This document shows positions 1 through 8,325 of a stretch of 64,000 nucleotides of DNA, piece after piece. This DNA is from Acidipila rosea. Lineage in GTDB: Bacteria; Acidobacteriota; Terriglobia; Terriglobales; Acidobacteriaceae. The stretch is taken from positions 682,001 to 746,000 of the forward strand of contig NZ_SMGK01000002.1 in assembly GCF_004339725.1 (NCBI RefSeq), in the 5' to 3' direction. Within the stretch, counting starts at the first letter, position 1, and each line of letters starts with the position of its first letter. Position numbers and translations under genes: made by a program. Under the pieces are notes generated by a model. That model did no database searches, was not told where the DNA came from, and saw only the letters and a program-made list of their open reading frames with translations.

Positions 1-2
1 AT

Positions 3-1943
3 GTCGACACGACGACCAGCGGATCGGCGCCCTACTACGGCACGGCGCTCTCCTACATCCCTGAAACGCCGTGGAACGACTCGACCGCCGGCAATACCAC
101 CATTTCAGCCAACACTCCCTTCAAGGACAGTAATGGCCATACCAATATCGTGGGCGCAGGCGGCGGCCTGAGCAGTTCGGCAGTCTGCAACTTTATCGAC
201 CCCACCACCGGCAGCTGCAACGGCACGCCGCTTCCCTACCCGAAGCCGGCTTTCCAGAGCTCGGTGACGCCAAGTGACGGTGTTCGCGATCTGCCTGACG
301 TTTCCCTGCTGGCGAGCGACGGGGCCTACGGCGCTACCTGGGCCGTCTGCCTGGATAAAAGCGCGGGCGGGCAAGGCACGGACTGCCTGACGACCAATGG
401 ACAGCTGGATAGTAACACCACCTTCAGCGGAGTTGGCGGCACCTCTGCAGCAGCACCGGTCTTTGCCGGCATGCTGGCGCTGATCTCGCAGTCGCAGGGC
501 GGCAAGCGCCTCGGGCAGGCTGACACGGTGCTTTACGCGTTGGCCAAATCCAATCCGAGCGTCTTTCACGACGTCACCACGGGTAACAACTCCGTCTACT
601 GCTCCGGCGGCATCCAGGCCAACTGCGGAAGCAACAGCTTCCTCACCGGCTACGACACGACGGCCGGTTATGACACCGCGTCCGGCATCGGCAGCGTCGA
701 TGTCGCCCAGCTCACCGCGAAATGGAACAGTGTCGCCTTCGCGCCAACCAGCACCAACTTCAGCATCAACGGCTCGACAGCACCGTTGACCATCACGCAC
801 GGCCAGTCGGTCAACTTCAACGCGGCCGTCGCTCCGGGCACGGCTACGGGCAACGTAACCATCCAGACCACCAGCACGCTGCCAAACCAGGCCGTGCAGC
901 CGCCGGTCCTGACCCTCACCGGCGGAAGCGTAAGCGGCACCTACAACGGCCTGCCGGGCGGCAGCTACAGCGTTTATGCCTACTATGGCGGAGACGCCAG
1001 CAATGCGGCCAGCAGCTCCAACCAGATCGCGGTCAACATCTCTCCGGAGAACAGCATTCTCTCGCTGCAGGTCAACATCTACGACCCCAGCACGGGCAAG
1101 ACTTTCAGCGGCGGCTCGTCGCAGGTTCCCTACGGCTACTATGTCTTCTCCAATGGTCAGCCCTATGGAGTTGCTTCGAGTGTGGTCAACGGAGTGGTGA
1201 CGCCGGACGGCCTGCCGACCGGAACCGTCAACTTCTTCGATAACGCCAACTCGATCAGCACGGCTGCGGTCAATGCCTCAGGCTTTGCCAGCTATAACAA
1301 CCAGGCCTTCGCTCTGGGCAAGCACGCCATCAGCGCCACCTACAGCGGTGACCCCAGCTTCAACGCCAGCCAGGCTGGAACCAGCAGCGCCAGCACCTTC
1401 ACCATCGTGCAGGCGTCCACCCAGACCTCAGTCAAATCGAGCGCCAGCAGCGTAACCTCTGCGGGCACCGTCACCCTGACAGCGACGGTCGGCACCGACA
1501 GTCTCGGCAATGCGCCGTCGGGAACGATCACCTTCTACTCCGGCACCACCGCAATCGGGAAAGCAGTCGCCGTGGTTGGCGGCGCAGACCCGAGCACCGG
1601 CCTGGTCAATGCGACGGCAACCCTCACCGTCACCGGAAGCCAGCTGACCTCCCCGACGACCGGCGCACTTGATTATCCGGCGCTGCCGGGCAGCATGAAG
1701 GGTGCAGGAGCGGTGCTGTTGTCCCTCTCGCTCTTCTTCTTCATCCCGGCACGCAATCGCAAGTGGCGCGGCATGCTCGCCGTTCTGCTTCTGATCGGCG
1801 CCGCTTCCTTCGTAACCGCCTGCGGCAGCTCCAGTGGCACCGGCAACGTGACTCCCAACTCGCGCGGCATCACTGCAGCCTACAACGGCGACACCAACTA
1901 CGCTTCTTCCACTTCTAGCTCCATCAGCGTAGCGGTGCAGTAA
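3..1943 (+). CDS. Sedolisin (S53) family serine-carboxyl peptidase with Ig-like repeats, 5' end missing
   Basis: Secreted acid protease of the S53 family. The frame is already open at base 3, so the prodomain and the Glu/Asp half of the active site lie outside the window. The catalytic serine is in GGTSAAAPVFAG (about bases 435-470). The oxyanion Asp is probably the one in RDLPDVSLLAS, and the calcium-binding loop is AGYDTASGIGS. After the protease domain (about base 720) come Ig-like repeats (about bases 740-1040, 1170-1410 and 1420-1940) with typical YGGDASN / YSGDPSFNAS motifs. The last Ig repeat is interrupted by a hydrophobic stretch (about bases 1690-1830), a basic IPARNRKWR loop and a lipobox-like ASFVTACGSS. 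This layout recurs in acidobacterial secreted proteins. Identification of the protease is firm; its substrate is unknown. Confidence 0.9.
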   Translation, partial: VDTTTSGSAPYYGTALSYIPETPWNDSTAGNTTISANTPFKDSNGHTNIVGAGGGLSSSAVCNFIDPTTGSCNGTPLPYPKPAFQSSVTPSDGVRDLPDVSLLASDGAYGATWAVCLDKSAGGQGTDCLTTNGQLDSNTTFSGVGGTSAAAPVFAGMLALISQSQGGKRLGQADTVLYALAKSNPSVFHDVTTGNNSVYCSGGIQANCGSNSFLTGYDTTAGYDTASGIGSVDVAQLTAKWNSVAFAPTSTNFSINGSTAPLTITHGQSVNFNAAVAPGTATGNVTIQTTSTLPNQAVQPPVLTLTGGSVSGTYNGLPGGSYSVYAYYGGDASNAASSSNQIAVNISPENSILSLQVNIYDPSTGKTFSGGSSQVPYGYYVFSNGQPYGVASSVVNGVVTPDGLPTGTVNFFDNANSISTAAVNASGFASYNNQAFALGKHAISATYSGDPSFNASQAGTSSASTFTIVQASTQTSVKSSASSVTSAGTVTLTATVGTDSLGNAPSGTITFYSGTTAIGKAVAVVGGADPSTGLVNATATLTVTGSQLTSPTTGALDYPALPGSMKGAGAVLLSLSLFFFIPARNRKWRGMLAVLLLIGAASFVTACGSSSGTGNVTPNSRGITAAYNGDTNYASSTSSSISVAVQ

Positions 1944-1950
1944 GCAACAA

Positions 1951-2002
1951 AAATGCGGCAGGCGCAGCTCTCGATGTTTTGAGAGCTGCACCTGCCGCAT
2001 TT
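1951..2002. terminator. Bidirectional terminator hairpin
   Basis: A 22-base arm (1951-1972) pairs with 1981-2002 with one mismatch around an 8-base loop. It sits between the convergent sedolisin and ABC permease genes. On the plus strand it is followed by tccttttc; on the minus strand by a T-rich tract (atttttgttg), so it probably ends transcription from both sides. Confidence 0.85.
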
Positions 2003-2035
2003 CCTTTTCAGCCGCCTTCCAGAGGCGGCTTCGAT

Positions 2036-3790
2036 CTACGCGTCGAGCCGGTACTTCGTTTCCGCCAGCTTATACAGCCGCCGCCACACGAGCCGGTTGA
2101 TCGTCACCACCATCAGCGCCATGATGATCGTCGCCAGCAGCAGCACGGAGAACCTGCCCTGATAAGTCGCCTGGCTGATCTGCGCACCCAGTCCGAGCGT
2201 CATCAGCGTCTGCCCCTTCAGGGAAAAGTACTCGGCAGCGATCGAGGCATTCCAGGCTCCGCCGGAGGCTGTCACCAGCCCGGTGATGAGATAGGGGAAG
2301 ATTCCGGGCAGGATCACCGTCTTCCACCGCTGCCAACGGTTGAAGTGGAAGACGTCGGCGACCTCACGCAGGTCAGAGGGCACCGCCAGCGCTCCGGCGA
2401 TTACATTGAACAGCACATACCACTGCGTGCCCAGCAGCATCAGCGCAATCGATCCGATCCCCAGCCCGGCTCCCAGCTTCATCAGCCCCAGCAGCACTAC
2501 GGGAAAAAGCGCGGTCGCCGGGAACGAAGCGGCGATCTGCGCTATGGGCTGCGCGATTTTCGACAGCCGCGGATTGAATCCGATCGCCACGCCTACGGGA
2601 ACGGTCCAGGCCATGGCGATCAGCAGCGATACGTTGACGCGCAGAAACGTGGCGGCCGCGCCCTTGAGCAGCAGGACGATCTCAGCCGCGTGAATATTTT
2701 TAAGCAGGAGCAGCGCGTGAAACGCTGCTGCAATGACCATCATGACCAGGGCCAGACCGACCACCGCAGTCAACAGAGTATTGCGGCGCTCGTCGGCTGC
2801 CTTGACCGGGGTTTTCTGCTGGTGTTCCCGGCGATAGGCGAGGTCATGGTAGATCTTTTCGCTAAGCGGAATCAGCGTCCGGCGGCTCAGGGTGGCCAGC
2901 ACGTTTGAGCGGCGCAGCGCGAAGAGAATCGGCGAAGTGACACGATCGCCTGACTCGACATTTTCAAACTTGAACTTGTCTGACCAGGCAATCATCGGCC
3001 GCCAGATCAGCTGGTCCGTGAGTACGATGATCACGCCCACCGTAACGAGGCCATAGACCATCGCGCGGGTATTGCCTTCATTGGCGGCCGTCTGCAGATA
3101 GGACCCCAGCCCCGGCAGGCGGAAATTCTTGTCGCCCACGGGAAACATCTCGCAGATCATCAGAAAAAACCATCCGCCCGCGACCGAGACCATGGAGTTC
3201 CAGATGAGGCCTATGGCCGAGAATGGCAGCTCCAGCTGCCACAACCGCTGCCAGGCGGAGAAGCGATTGATGGTGCATGCCTCCCTGAGCTCGCGCGGAA
3301 TCGACTTGAGCGAGGCATAAAAGCTGAACGCCATGTTCCAGACCTGGCCGGTGAAGATGAGCAGGATCGCACCCATCTCAATACCCAGCTGTCGGGAGGG
3401 CACCAGCGCCATCATCGCCAGCATCAGCGCGGGCAGAAAGCTGAGCACCGGAATCGACTGCAGAATGTCGAGCGTTGCGATCATCAGCGCCTCGACGCGC
3501 GGGTTGTAGGCCGCGACATAGCCATAGCCCACCGCGAAGAGCAGGCTCAGCAGATAGGCCACGCCGATGCGCACGACGGAGTAAAACGCATACACCGGGA
3601 GAATGCCGGGGCGCAGCGAGATGACCACTTCGGGCACCGCGCCGCTCATCCAGTAGCGGGCGATCAGCAGCACCGCGTAGAAGCAGGCAAGCAGCCCCGC
3701 AGCCACGCCCAGGTCCAGCACAAAGGGCCAGGTCCGTTCGAGCACCTGCGAACGCGAGAGCGTGTAGCGCGCCTTGAAGAGGCCGCTCAC
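2036..3790 (-). CDS. Fused two-domain ABC transporter permease (nitrate/sulfonate/taurine type)
   Basis: Inner-membrane permease of 584 residues made of two binding-protein-dependent permease domains in one chain. The EAA loops that contact the ATPase are visible in both halves: LREACTINRFSAWQRLWQ near residue 170 and LREVADVFHFNRWQRW near residue 490. About 12 membrane segments are apparent. Its ATG overlaps the stop of the upstream ATPase gene by four bases (ATGA, 3787-3790), so the two are translationally coupled. No periplasmic substrate-binding protein is encoded next to them, so the substrate cannot be named. Nitrate/sulfonate/bicarbonate-type transporters are the closest family. Confidence 0.85.
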   Translation of the reverse strand: MSGLFKARYTLSRSQVLERTWPFVLDLGVAAGLLACFYAVLLIARYWMSGAVPEVVISLRPGILPVYAFYSVVRIGVAYLLSLLFAVGYGYVAAYNPRVEALMIATLDILQSIPVLSFLPALMLAMMALVPSRQLGIEMGAILLIFTGQVWNMAFSFYASLKSIPRELREACTINRFSAWQRLWQLELPFSAIGLIWNSMVSVAGGWFFLMICEMFPVGDKNFRLPGLGSYLQTAANEGNTRAMVYGLVTVGVIIVLTDQLIWRPMIAWSDKFKFENVESGDRVTSPILFALRRSNVLATLSRRTLIPLSEKIYHDLAYRREHQQKTPVKAADERRNTLLTAVVGLALVMMVIAAAFHALLLLKNIHAAEIVLLLKGAAATFLRVNVSLLIAMAWTVPVGVAIGFNPRLSKIAQPIAQIAASFPATALFPVVLLGLMKLGAGLGIGSIALMLLGTQWYVLFNVIAGALAVPSDLREVADVFHFNRWQRWKTVILPGIFPYLITGLVTASGGAWNASIAAEYFSLKGQTLMTLGLGAQISQATYQGRFSVLLLATIIMALMVVTINRLVWRRLYKLAETKYRLDA

Positions 3791-5136
3791 TCCGCTCCGC
3801 CTTCTTCCACTACCGACTTCGCAGTCTCTTCTTCTTCGGGCAGCGTAAAGCGCCGCCGCGAAGCGTCGTAGTCGAAGAGCTCCGCATAACGGCCCCAGTT
3901 AATCGCCGTCTCCAGCTGCCGCTGGGTCTCTTCATCGCTGAACTGCTCGTCGAGCATGTCGAGGAAAAACTCCTCCGGCACGGTCCTGTCGGACTTACTG
4001 CGAAGCGCACGGCTGATCTGCCGCAGCAGCAGCACGTGCTCGAGCGCCGCCTCGCGGAAGAGCTCCTTCTGCCGCAGGATCTCCGACTCGGCAAACTCGC
4101 GGCCGGTCGGCGTGATCACCACGTCACCCTCCTCCACTCGCAGGAAGCCGAGCAACTGCGCCGCATCGACGATAGGGAGCAGATCGTCGATCTCAAAGGC
4201 GAGTTCGTCGGCCAGCCGGTAAATATCAGTGCGGCCCCCGAAGTCGATGGCCAGCTCCAGCAGGCCCGCGATGCCCCCGGGTCGGGCATGGGGCAGCATC
4301 TCATAGCGCATCTGGCGTTGATCCCTGACCGGGCGCCCGGCTTTGAGCTTCGGCATGTCGGGCATGACATCCGGCCGCGTCAGCACCTTATAGATATAGT
4401 CGACAATCTGGGTGAAGGCCGGCGCCTTGCGGTCGCGCGGATGAGCCAGCGTCGCCACCCGGAAATCCGTCCGCACATGGCCCGGATTGCGCCCCAGGAC
4501 GATGATGCGGTCGGCGAGCAGCACAGCCTCTTCGATATTGTGCGTGACCAGGAAGATGGCCTGCGTGGGAATCGTCTTCTTCTGCCACAGCTCCAGCAGC
4601 TCGCTGCGCAGGTTCTCTGCCGTGAGCACATCGAGTGCGGAAAAGGGCTCGTCCATGAACAGGACCTCCGGCTCAACCACCAGCGCGCGCGCAAAGCCGA
4701 CCCGCTGCCGCATGCCGCCTGAGAGCTCCTTGGGGAAGGCGGCTTCAAAGCCGTCAAGACCCACCGTGTCGAGAATTTTTTCGCTGCGCTCGCGCCGCTC
4801 CGTTGCGGCCATTCCGCGCGCCTTCAGCGGAGCCTCGACGTTCTCCATGACCGTCAGCCAGGGAAAAAGAGCAAAGCTCTGAAAAACTATGGAGACATTG
4901 ATCTTTGCCGTTTCAATGGGCGCGCCGTGCCAGTAGACCTCTCCGCCGGAGGGCCGGGAGAGCCCGGCCAGCATTCGCAACAGCGTCGATTTGCCGGAGC
5001 CCGAGGGCCCCAGCAACGCGACTATCTCGCCCGTCTGGATGGACAGGTCGGTCGGCGAGATGACCTGAATGCGGTTCTCGCTTGGCTGCGCGTAGTACTT
5101 TTCGACCTGCTGTGCGCGAATAATCGGCTCTGCCAT
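3787..5136 (-). CDS. ABC transporter ATPase (NitT/TauT type) with C-terminal AAA-associated domain
   Basis: Energises the fused permease encoded directly downstream. The N-terminal ATPase domain shows Walker A GPSGSGKST (residues 43-51), Q-loop VFQSF, signature LSGGMRQR (138-145), Walker B LFMDEP and switch LVTHNIEEA. After residue about 270 comes an extra 170-180 residue domain of the AAA-associated type (rich in Glu/Arg, with DEQFSDEETQRQLETAINW). This domain is found on some nitrate/sulfonate-like ATPases and is presumed regulatory. I chose the ATG at 5136 because GGAG lies eight bases upstream and the family consensus starts there; the frame stays open 57 bases further. It is the first gene of a two-gene operon. 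Confidence 0.85.
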   Translation of the reverse strand: MAEPIIRAQQVEKYYAQPSENRIQVISPTDLSIQTGEIVALLGPSGSGKSTLLRMLAGLSRPSGGEVYWHGAPIETAKINVSIVFQSFALFPWLTVMENVEAPLKARGMAATERRERSEKILDTVGLDGFEAAFPKELSGGMRQRVGFARALVVEPEVLFMDEPFSALDVLTAENLRSELLELWQKKTIPTQAIFLVTHNIEEAVLLADRIIVLGRNPGHVRTDFRVATLAHPRDRKAPAFTQIVDYIYKVLTRPDVMPDMPKLKAGRPVRDQRQMRYEMLPHARPGGIAGLLELAIDFGGRTDIYRLADELAFEIDDLLPIVDAAQLLGFLRVEEGDVVITPTGREFAESEILRQKELFREAALEHVLLLRQISRALRSKSDRTVPEEFFLDMLDEQFSDEETQRQLETAINWGRYAELFDYDASRRRFTLPEEEETAKSVVEEGGAE

Positions 5137-5365
5137 TGGCCAGGCTCCATAGCGTTTCACTTCCAAGACAGGGATTCGCCGTCCAGCCCGCACAAATGGA
5201 CTGCAGGTCTACGGCGGGTCCCTCATATTGCCAGGATTCGAGAGGATGAAGCATCCTCGTACGAAAAGCGTATCATCCAAGTGTGAGATTCATGGCGAGG
5301 ATACAATTTACCGTTTCCTAAATACTCTTCCCCGGAACCAATAAGATTATTACGAGCAGGAGCGA

Positions 5366-5737
5366 ATGTCCGAGAACCAGAAAAAGCCCAAAGTACTGGT
5401 GGCAGACGATGAACGCGTAATTGCGGACACCCTGGCCATCATCCTCAATCAGAGTGGTTTTGAGGCGACTGCCGTTTACAGCGGAGAAAAGGCTGTAGAA
5501 GTCGCGAAGTCTCTCAACCCCGATATGGTCATCAGCGATGTCATCATGACCGATCTCAATGGCATCGACGCAGCCATCACGATCCGCGCCATGCTGCCTA
5601 ACTGTAAGATTCTGCTTTTCTCAGGACAGGCAGCGACCGCCGATCTGCTCGACCGCGCCCGCAACCAGGGGCACGAGTTTGAAATTCTCGCCAAGCCGGT
5701 CCACCCGCAGGATCTTCTGGCGCGTCTCCGCGGCTGA
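5366..5737 (+). CDS. Single-domain response regulator (CheY-like receiver)
   Basis: Cytoplasmic receiver protein of 123 residues without an output domain. The acidic pocket is D14/D15 (VADDER), the phospho-acceptor is D58 (MVISDVIM), the switch Ser is S86 (LLFSGQ) and the conserved Lys is K110 (LAKPVHP). It may act through protein-protein contact or as a phosphorelay intermediate. No histidine kinase is adjacent, so the partner is unknown. AGGAG lies just upstream of the ATG. A hairpin follows the gene. Confidence 0.9.
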   Translation: MSENQKKPKVLVADDERVIADTLAIILNQSGFEATAVYSGEKAVEVAKSLNPDMVISDVIMTDLNGIDAAITIRAMLPNCKILLFSGQAATADLLDRARNQGHEFEILAKPVHPQDLLARLRG

Positions 5738-5752
5738 GCTCAACTGTGACTC

Positions 5753-5781
5753 TTCGTTGCCGTCCGCCGGGCGGCAACGAA
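5753..5781 (+). terminator. Hairpin between response regulator and recR
   Basis: A perfect 10-base stem (ttcgttgccg, 5753-5762, with 5772-5781) around a GC-rich loop in the convergent gap. There is no long T-run on the plus strand, so it may be weak, or act on both genes. Confidence 0.55.
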
Positions 5782-5800
5782 AGCCCTCATCCAGCGCCCG

Positions 5801-6403
5801 CTACCCCATCTGCCGGCGGCCTTCGAGAGCCCGCGTCATCGTGACCTCATCGGCATATTCGATATCGCTTCCAGCCGGCACCCCGGTCGCGATCCGCATG
5901 ATCCGCGCCGCAGTGCCGCGCAGCATGCCCGCCAGGTAGTCCGCCGTCGCCTCGCCCTCGACTGTAGGGGACGTTGCAATGATGACCTCATCCACTTCCC
6001 CGCCGCTCACCCGGGCGGCCAGCGATGCCGTCCGCAGATGCTCCGGCCCTACGCCGTTCAGCGGGGAGAGCGTCCCGTGCAGCACGTGGTAGACGCCGTT
6101 ATAGCTGCGGGTCTTTTCGATGGTGGCGATGTTGGTCGGCTCCTCCACCACGCACACCAGCCTGTGGTTGCGCATGGGGTTGGAGCAATAGCCGCAGGGG
6201 TCAACGTCGGTGATGTTGTTGCAGATCGAGCACAGCCGCAGCTTCGCCTTCAGCTCGCGCACAGCTCCGGCCAGGGCCTCGGCGTCCGCTGCGCTCGCCC
6301 GCAGAATGTGAAAAGCCAGCCGCTGCGCCGACTTCGCTCCGATGCCCGGAAGTTTGCGCAGCTCCTCGATCAGCCGCGCCATAGGTTCAGCAAACCGCGC
6401 CAA
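5801..6403 (-). CDS. recR: Recombination mediator protein RecR
   Basis: Works with RecF/RecO to load RecA on single-stranded gaps. The 200-residue protein has the family's normal length and order: an N-terminal helix-hairpin-helix (LRKLPGIGAKSAQRLAFH), a four-Cys zinc finger (CSICNN ... CGYCSN), a Toprim domain (LVCVVEEP, with EVIIATSPTVEGEATADYL) and a C-terminal GSDIEYADEVT. In many genomes recR follows dnaX and ybaB. Here it is divergent from a small secreted-protein gene, and neither partner is in the window. Confidence 0.97.
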   Translation of the reverse strand: MARFAEPMARLIEELRKLPGIGAKSAQRLAFHILRASAADAEALAGAVRELKAKLRLCSICNNITDVDPCGYCSNPMRNHRLVCVVEEPTNIATIEKTRSYNGVYHVLHGTLSPLNGVGPEHLRTASLAARVSGGEVDEVIIATSPTVEGEATADYLAGMLRGTAARIMRIATGVPAGSDIEYADEVTMTRALEGRRQMG

Positions 6404-6479
6404 TGTACAGATCTCCTCTTCGATTTATACGTGAAAACACCTCTTCCGCAATTTCCCTGCGATGCATACAATTCAAAGT

Positions 6480-6965
6480 ATGGCAGTCCGTCTCAGGCGC
6501 TCAGGCGCATTTCTAGCTTTCGCATCTCTCCTGCTCGCTGCAGGAACGCTTCATGCTCAGGATCAGCAGCACCGCGGCCGCAAGTACAAACCGCCGCCGC
6601 CCACCAGCCATGTCACCGTGACGGTGATCAAAGCCACGAACGGCAAGCCCCTCGAGAATGCCGCCGTCATCTTCCATCCCATGAAAGACAATAAGGATGA
6701 AGGCAATCTGGAACTCAAGACGAACGAAGATGGCAAGGCCGTCATCGACGTGATCCCCACCGGCGACAGCCTGCGTCTGCAGGTCATTGCTTCCGGCTTT
6801 CAGACCTTCGGCGATGACTACGAGATCACCGGCGACTCCAAGGACATCGTTGTCAAGATGAAGCGGCCCTCCGCGCAGTACTCGATCTATAAGCAGAACG
6901 GGGACCCGAAGGCAGCCGACCCCAACAAGCCGCAGAACGAACAGGGCACTGCCAAGCCCCAGTAG
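6480..6965 (+). CDS. Secreted protein with carboxypeptidase-regulatory-like fold, function unknown
   Basis: A small exported protein of about 161 residues. The N-terminus (MAVRLRRSG, then a hydrophobic core ending LLLAAGTLHA) is a signal peptide with a likely cut before QDQQ. The mature part has a beta-rich domain (SHVTVTVIKATNGKPLENAAVIFHP and following), like a carboxypeptidase regulatory or Cna-B-type domain. The tail is Pro/Asn/Lys-rich and low in complexity. I start it at the ATG at 6480 because this gives a canonical signal peptide; an in-frame ATG at 6462 adds six residues. Neither start has a clear ribosome-binding site. I do not recognise a function. Confidence 0.7.
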   Translation: MAVRLRRSGAFLAFASLLLAAGTLHAQDQQHRGRKYKPPPPTSHVTVTVIKATNGKPLENAAVIFHPMKDNKDEGNLELKTNEDGKAVIDVIPTGDSLRLQVIASGFQTFGDDYEITGDSKDIVVKMKRPSAQYSIYKQNGDPKAADPNKPQNEQGTAKPQ

Positions 6966-6982
6966 TCCGGCCAGCATCATCT

Positions 6983-7029
6983 CGAAGCTCCATGTCCTCC
7001 CTGAGACAAGGAGAGGACATGGAGCTTCG
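6983..7029 (+). terminator. Perfect 17-base inverted repeat downstream of the small secreted-protein gene
   Basis: Arm 6983-6999 (cgaagctccatgtcctc) is exactly complementary to 7013-7029 around a 13-base loop. It starts 17 bases after the preceding stop codon. A second small hairpin (gcacag with ttgtgc, about 7028-7047) follows immediately, but there is no strong T-run. It is most likely a transcription terminator or mRNA 3'-end stabiliser. Confidence 0.6.
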
Positions 7030-7146
7030 CACAGCCTCTTTGTGCCTCCCTCGAAATCCATGTACCCGGCACCCACGCCTTACGCAACCCTGCGTTCGTC
7101 TGCTAGCCTTAGTAGTTTGGTCACAGCATAGGAGCAAGATACCCGT

Positions 7147-8325
7147 ATGGCTTTCAAGTTCAAAGGCGTGGATTTTATCGGTTTTGACGCGCTGCTTTCG
7201 AGCGACGAGCTCATGGCCCGCGACACCGCCCGTCAGTTCATCGAAGACAATCTGATCCCCATCATCGAAGAGTGCAACCGCGAGGGCCGCTTTCCGCGCG
7301 AGCTCATCAAGCCCATGGGCGCGCTCGGCTTCTTCGGCGCCAACCTTGAAGGCTACGGCTGCGCCGGCATGTCCAATGTCGAGTATGGCCTCGTCACCCA
7401 GGAGTTTGAGCGCGGCGACTCCGGCCTCCGCAGCTTTGTCAGTGTTCAGTCGGCGCTGGTCATGTATCCCATCTACACCTTCGGCTCCGATGAGCAGAAG
7501 GACTACTGGCTGCCCCAGCTCGCCACCGGCGAGAAACTGGGCTGCTTTGGCCTCACCGAGCCCGATTTCGGATCCAACCCCGGCGGCATGCGCACCCGCG
7601 CCGTCAAGTCCGGCGACGAATACATCCTCAATGGCGAGAAGATGTGGATCACCTCCGGCACGCTTGCGGATGTCGCAGTCATCTGGGCGAAGGTCGAGGA
7701 TGAAGACGGCCTCGTGCGTGGATTTCTGGTGGAAACAGACCGCCCCGGCTTCACCGCCTATGACGTGCACGGCAAGTGGTCGCTGCGCGCCTCGGTCACG
7801 TCCGGCCTCTCGCTGCAGGACGTCCGCATCCCGGCCAAAAACCTGCTGCCTCTCACGGGCGGCCTGAAGTCGCCGCTGATGTGCCTCAACCAGGCCCGCT
7901 ACGGCATCAGCTGGGGAGCCATCGGCGCCGCCATGTCCTGCTACGACACGGCGCTGCAGTATTCGCTGCTGCGCAAGCAGTTCCGCGAGCAGCCTATCGC
8001 CAGCCACCAGCTCGTGCAGGAGAAGCTCACATGGATGATCTCCGAGATCACCAAGGCGCAGCTGCTCGCCCTGCAGGTGGGCCGCCTCAAGGACTCAGGC
8101 AAGGTGGGCCACGAACACATCTCCATGGCCAAGCGCAATAACGTGTGGATGGCGCTCGAATGCGCGCGCATGGCCCGCGATATCCTCGGCGGCAACGGCA
8201 TCACGGATGACTACCCGATCATGCGCCACATGATGAACCTCGAATCCGTGAAGACCTATGAGGGTACGCATGACATCCATACCCTCATCATCGGCCAGAG
8301 CGTAACCGGCGTGCCGGCTTACTGA
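7147..8325 (+). CDS. Glutaryl-CoA dehydrogenase-like acyl-CoA dehydrogenase
   Basis: FAD enzyme that oxidises and decarboxylates glutaryl-CoA to crotonyl-CoA in lysine/tryptophan degradation, on the evidence of subgroup motifs. The substrate-binding block GLRSFVSVQSALVMYPI contains R95 and S96, which are typical of glutaryl-CoA dehydrogenases. GCFGLTEPDFGSNP and EKMWITSG are FAD-contact motifs. The catalytic base is E372 in TYEGTHDIHTLIIG, again the glutaryl-CoA type. Length (392) is normal. An AGGAG lies about 12 bases before the ATG. No electron-transfer or other lysine-pathway genes are adjacent. The last seven bases overlap the convergent GH8 gene. Confidence 0.9.
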   Translation: MAFKFKGVDFIGFDALLSSDELMARDTARQFIEDNLIPIIEECNREGRFPRELIKPMGALGFFGANLEGYGCAGMSNVEYGLVTQEFERGDSGLRSFVSVQSALVMYPIYTFGSDEQKDYWLPQLATGEKLGCFGLTEPDFGSNPGGMRTRAVKSGDEYILNGEKMWITSGTLADVAVIWAKVEDEDGLVRGFLVETDRPGFTAYDVHGKWSLRASVTSGLSLQDVRIPAKNLLPLTGGLKSPLMCLNQARYGISWGAIGAAMSCYDTALQYSLLRKQFREQPIASHQLVQEKLTWMISEITKAQLLALQVGRLKDSGKVGHEHISMAKRNNVWMALECARMARDILGGNGITDDYPIMRHMMNLESVKTYEGTHDIHTLIIGQSVTGVPAY

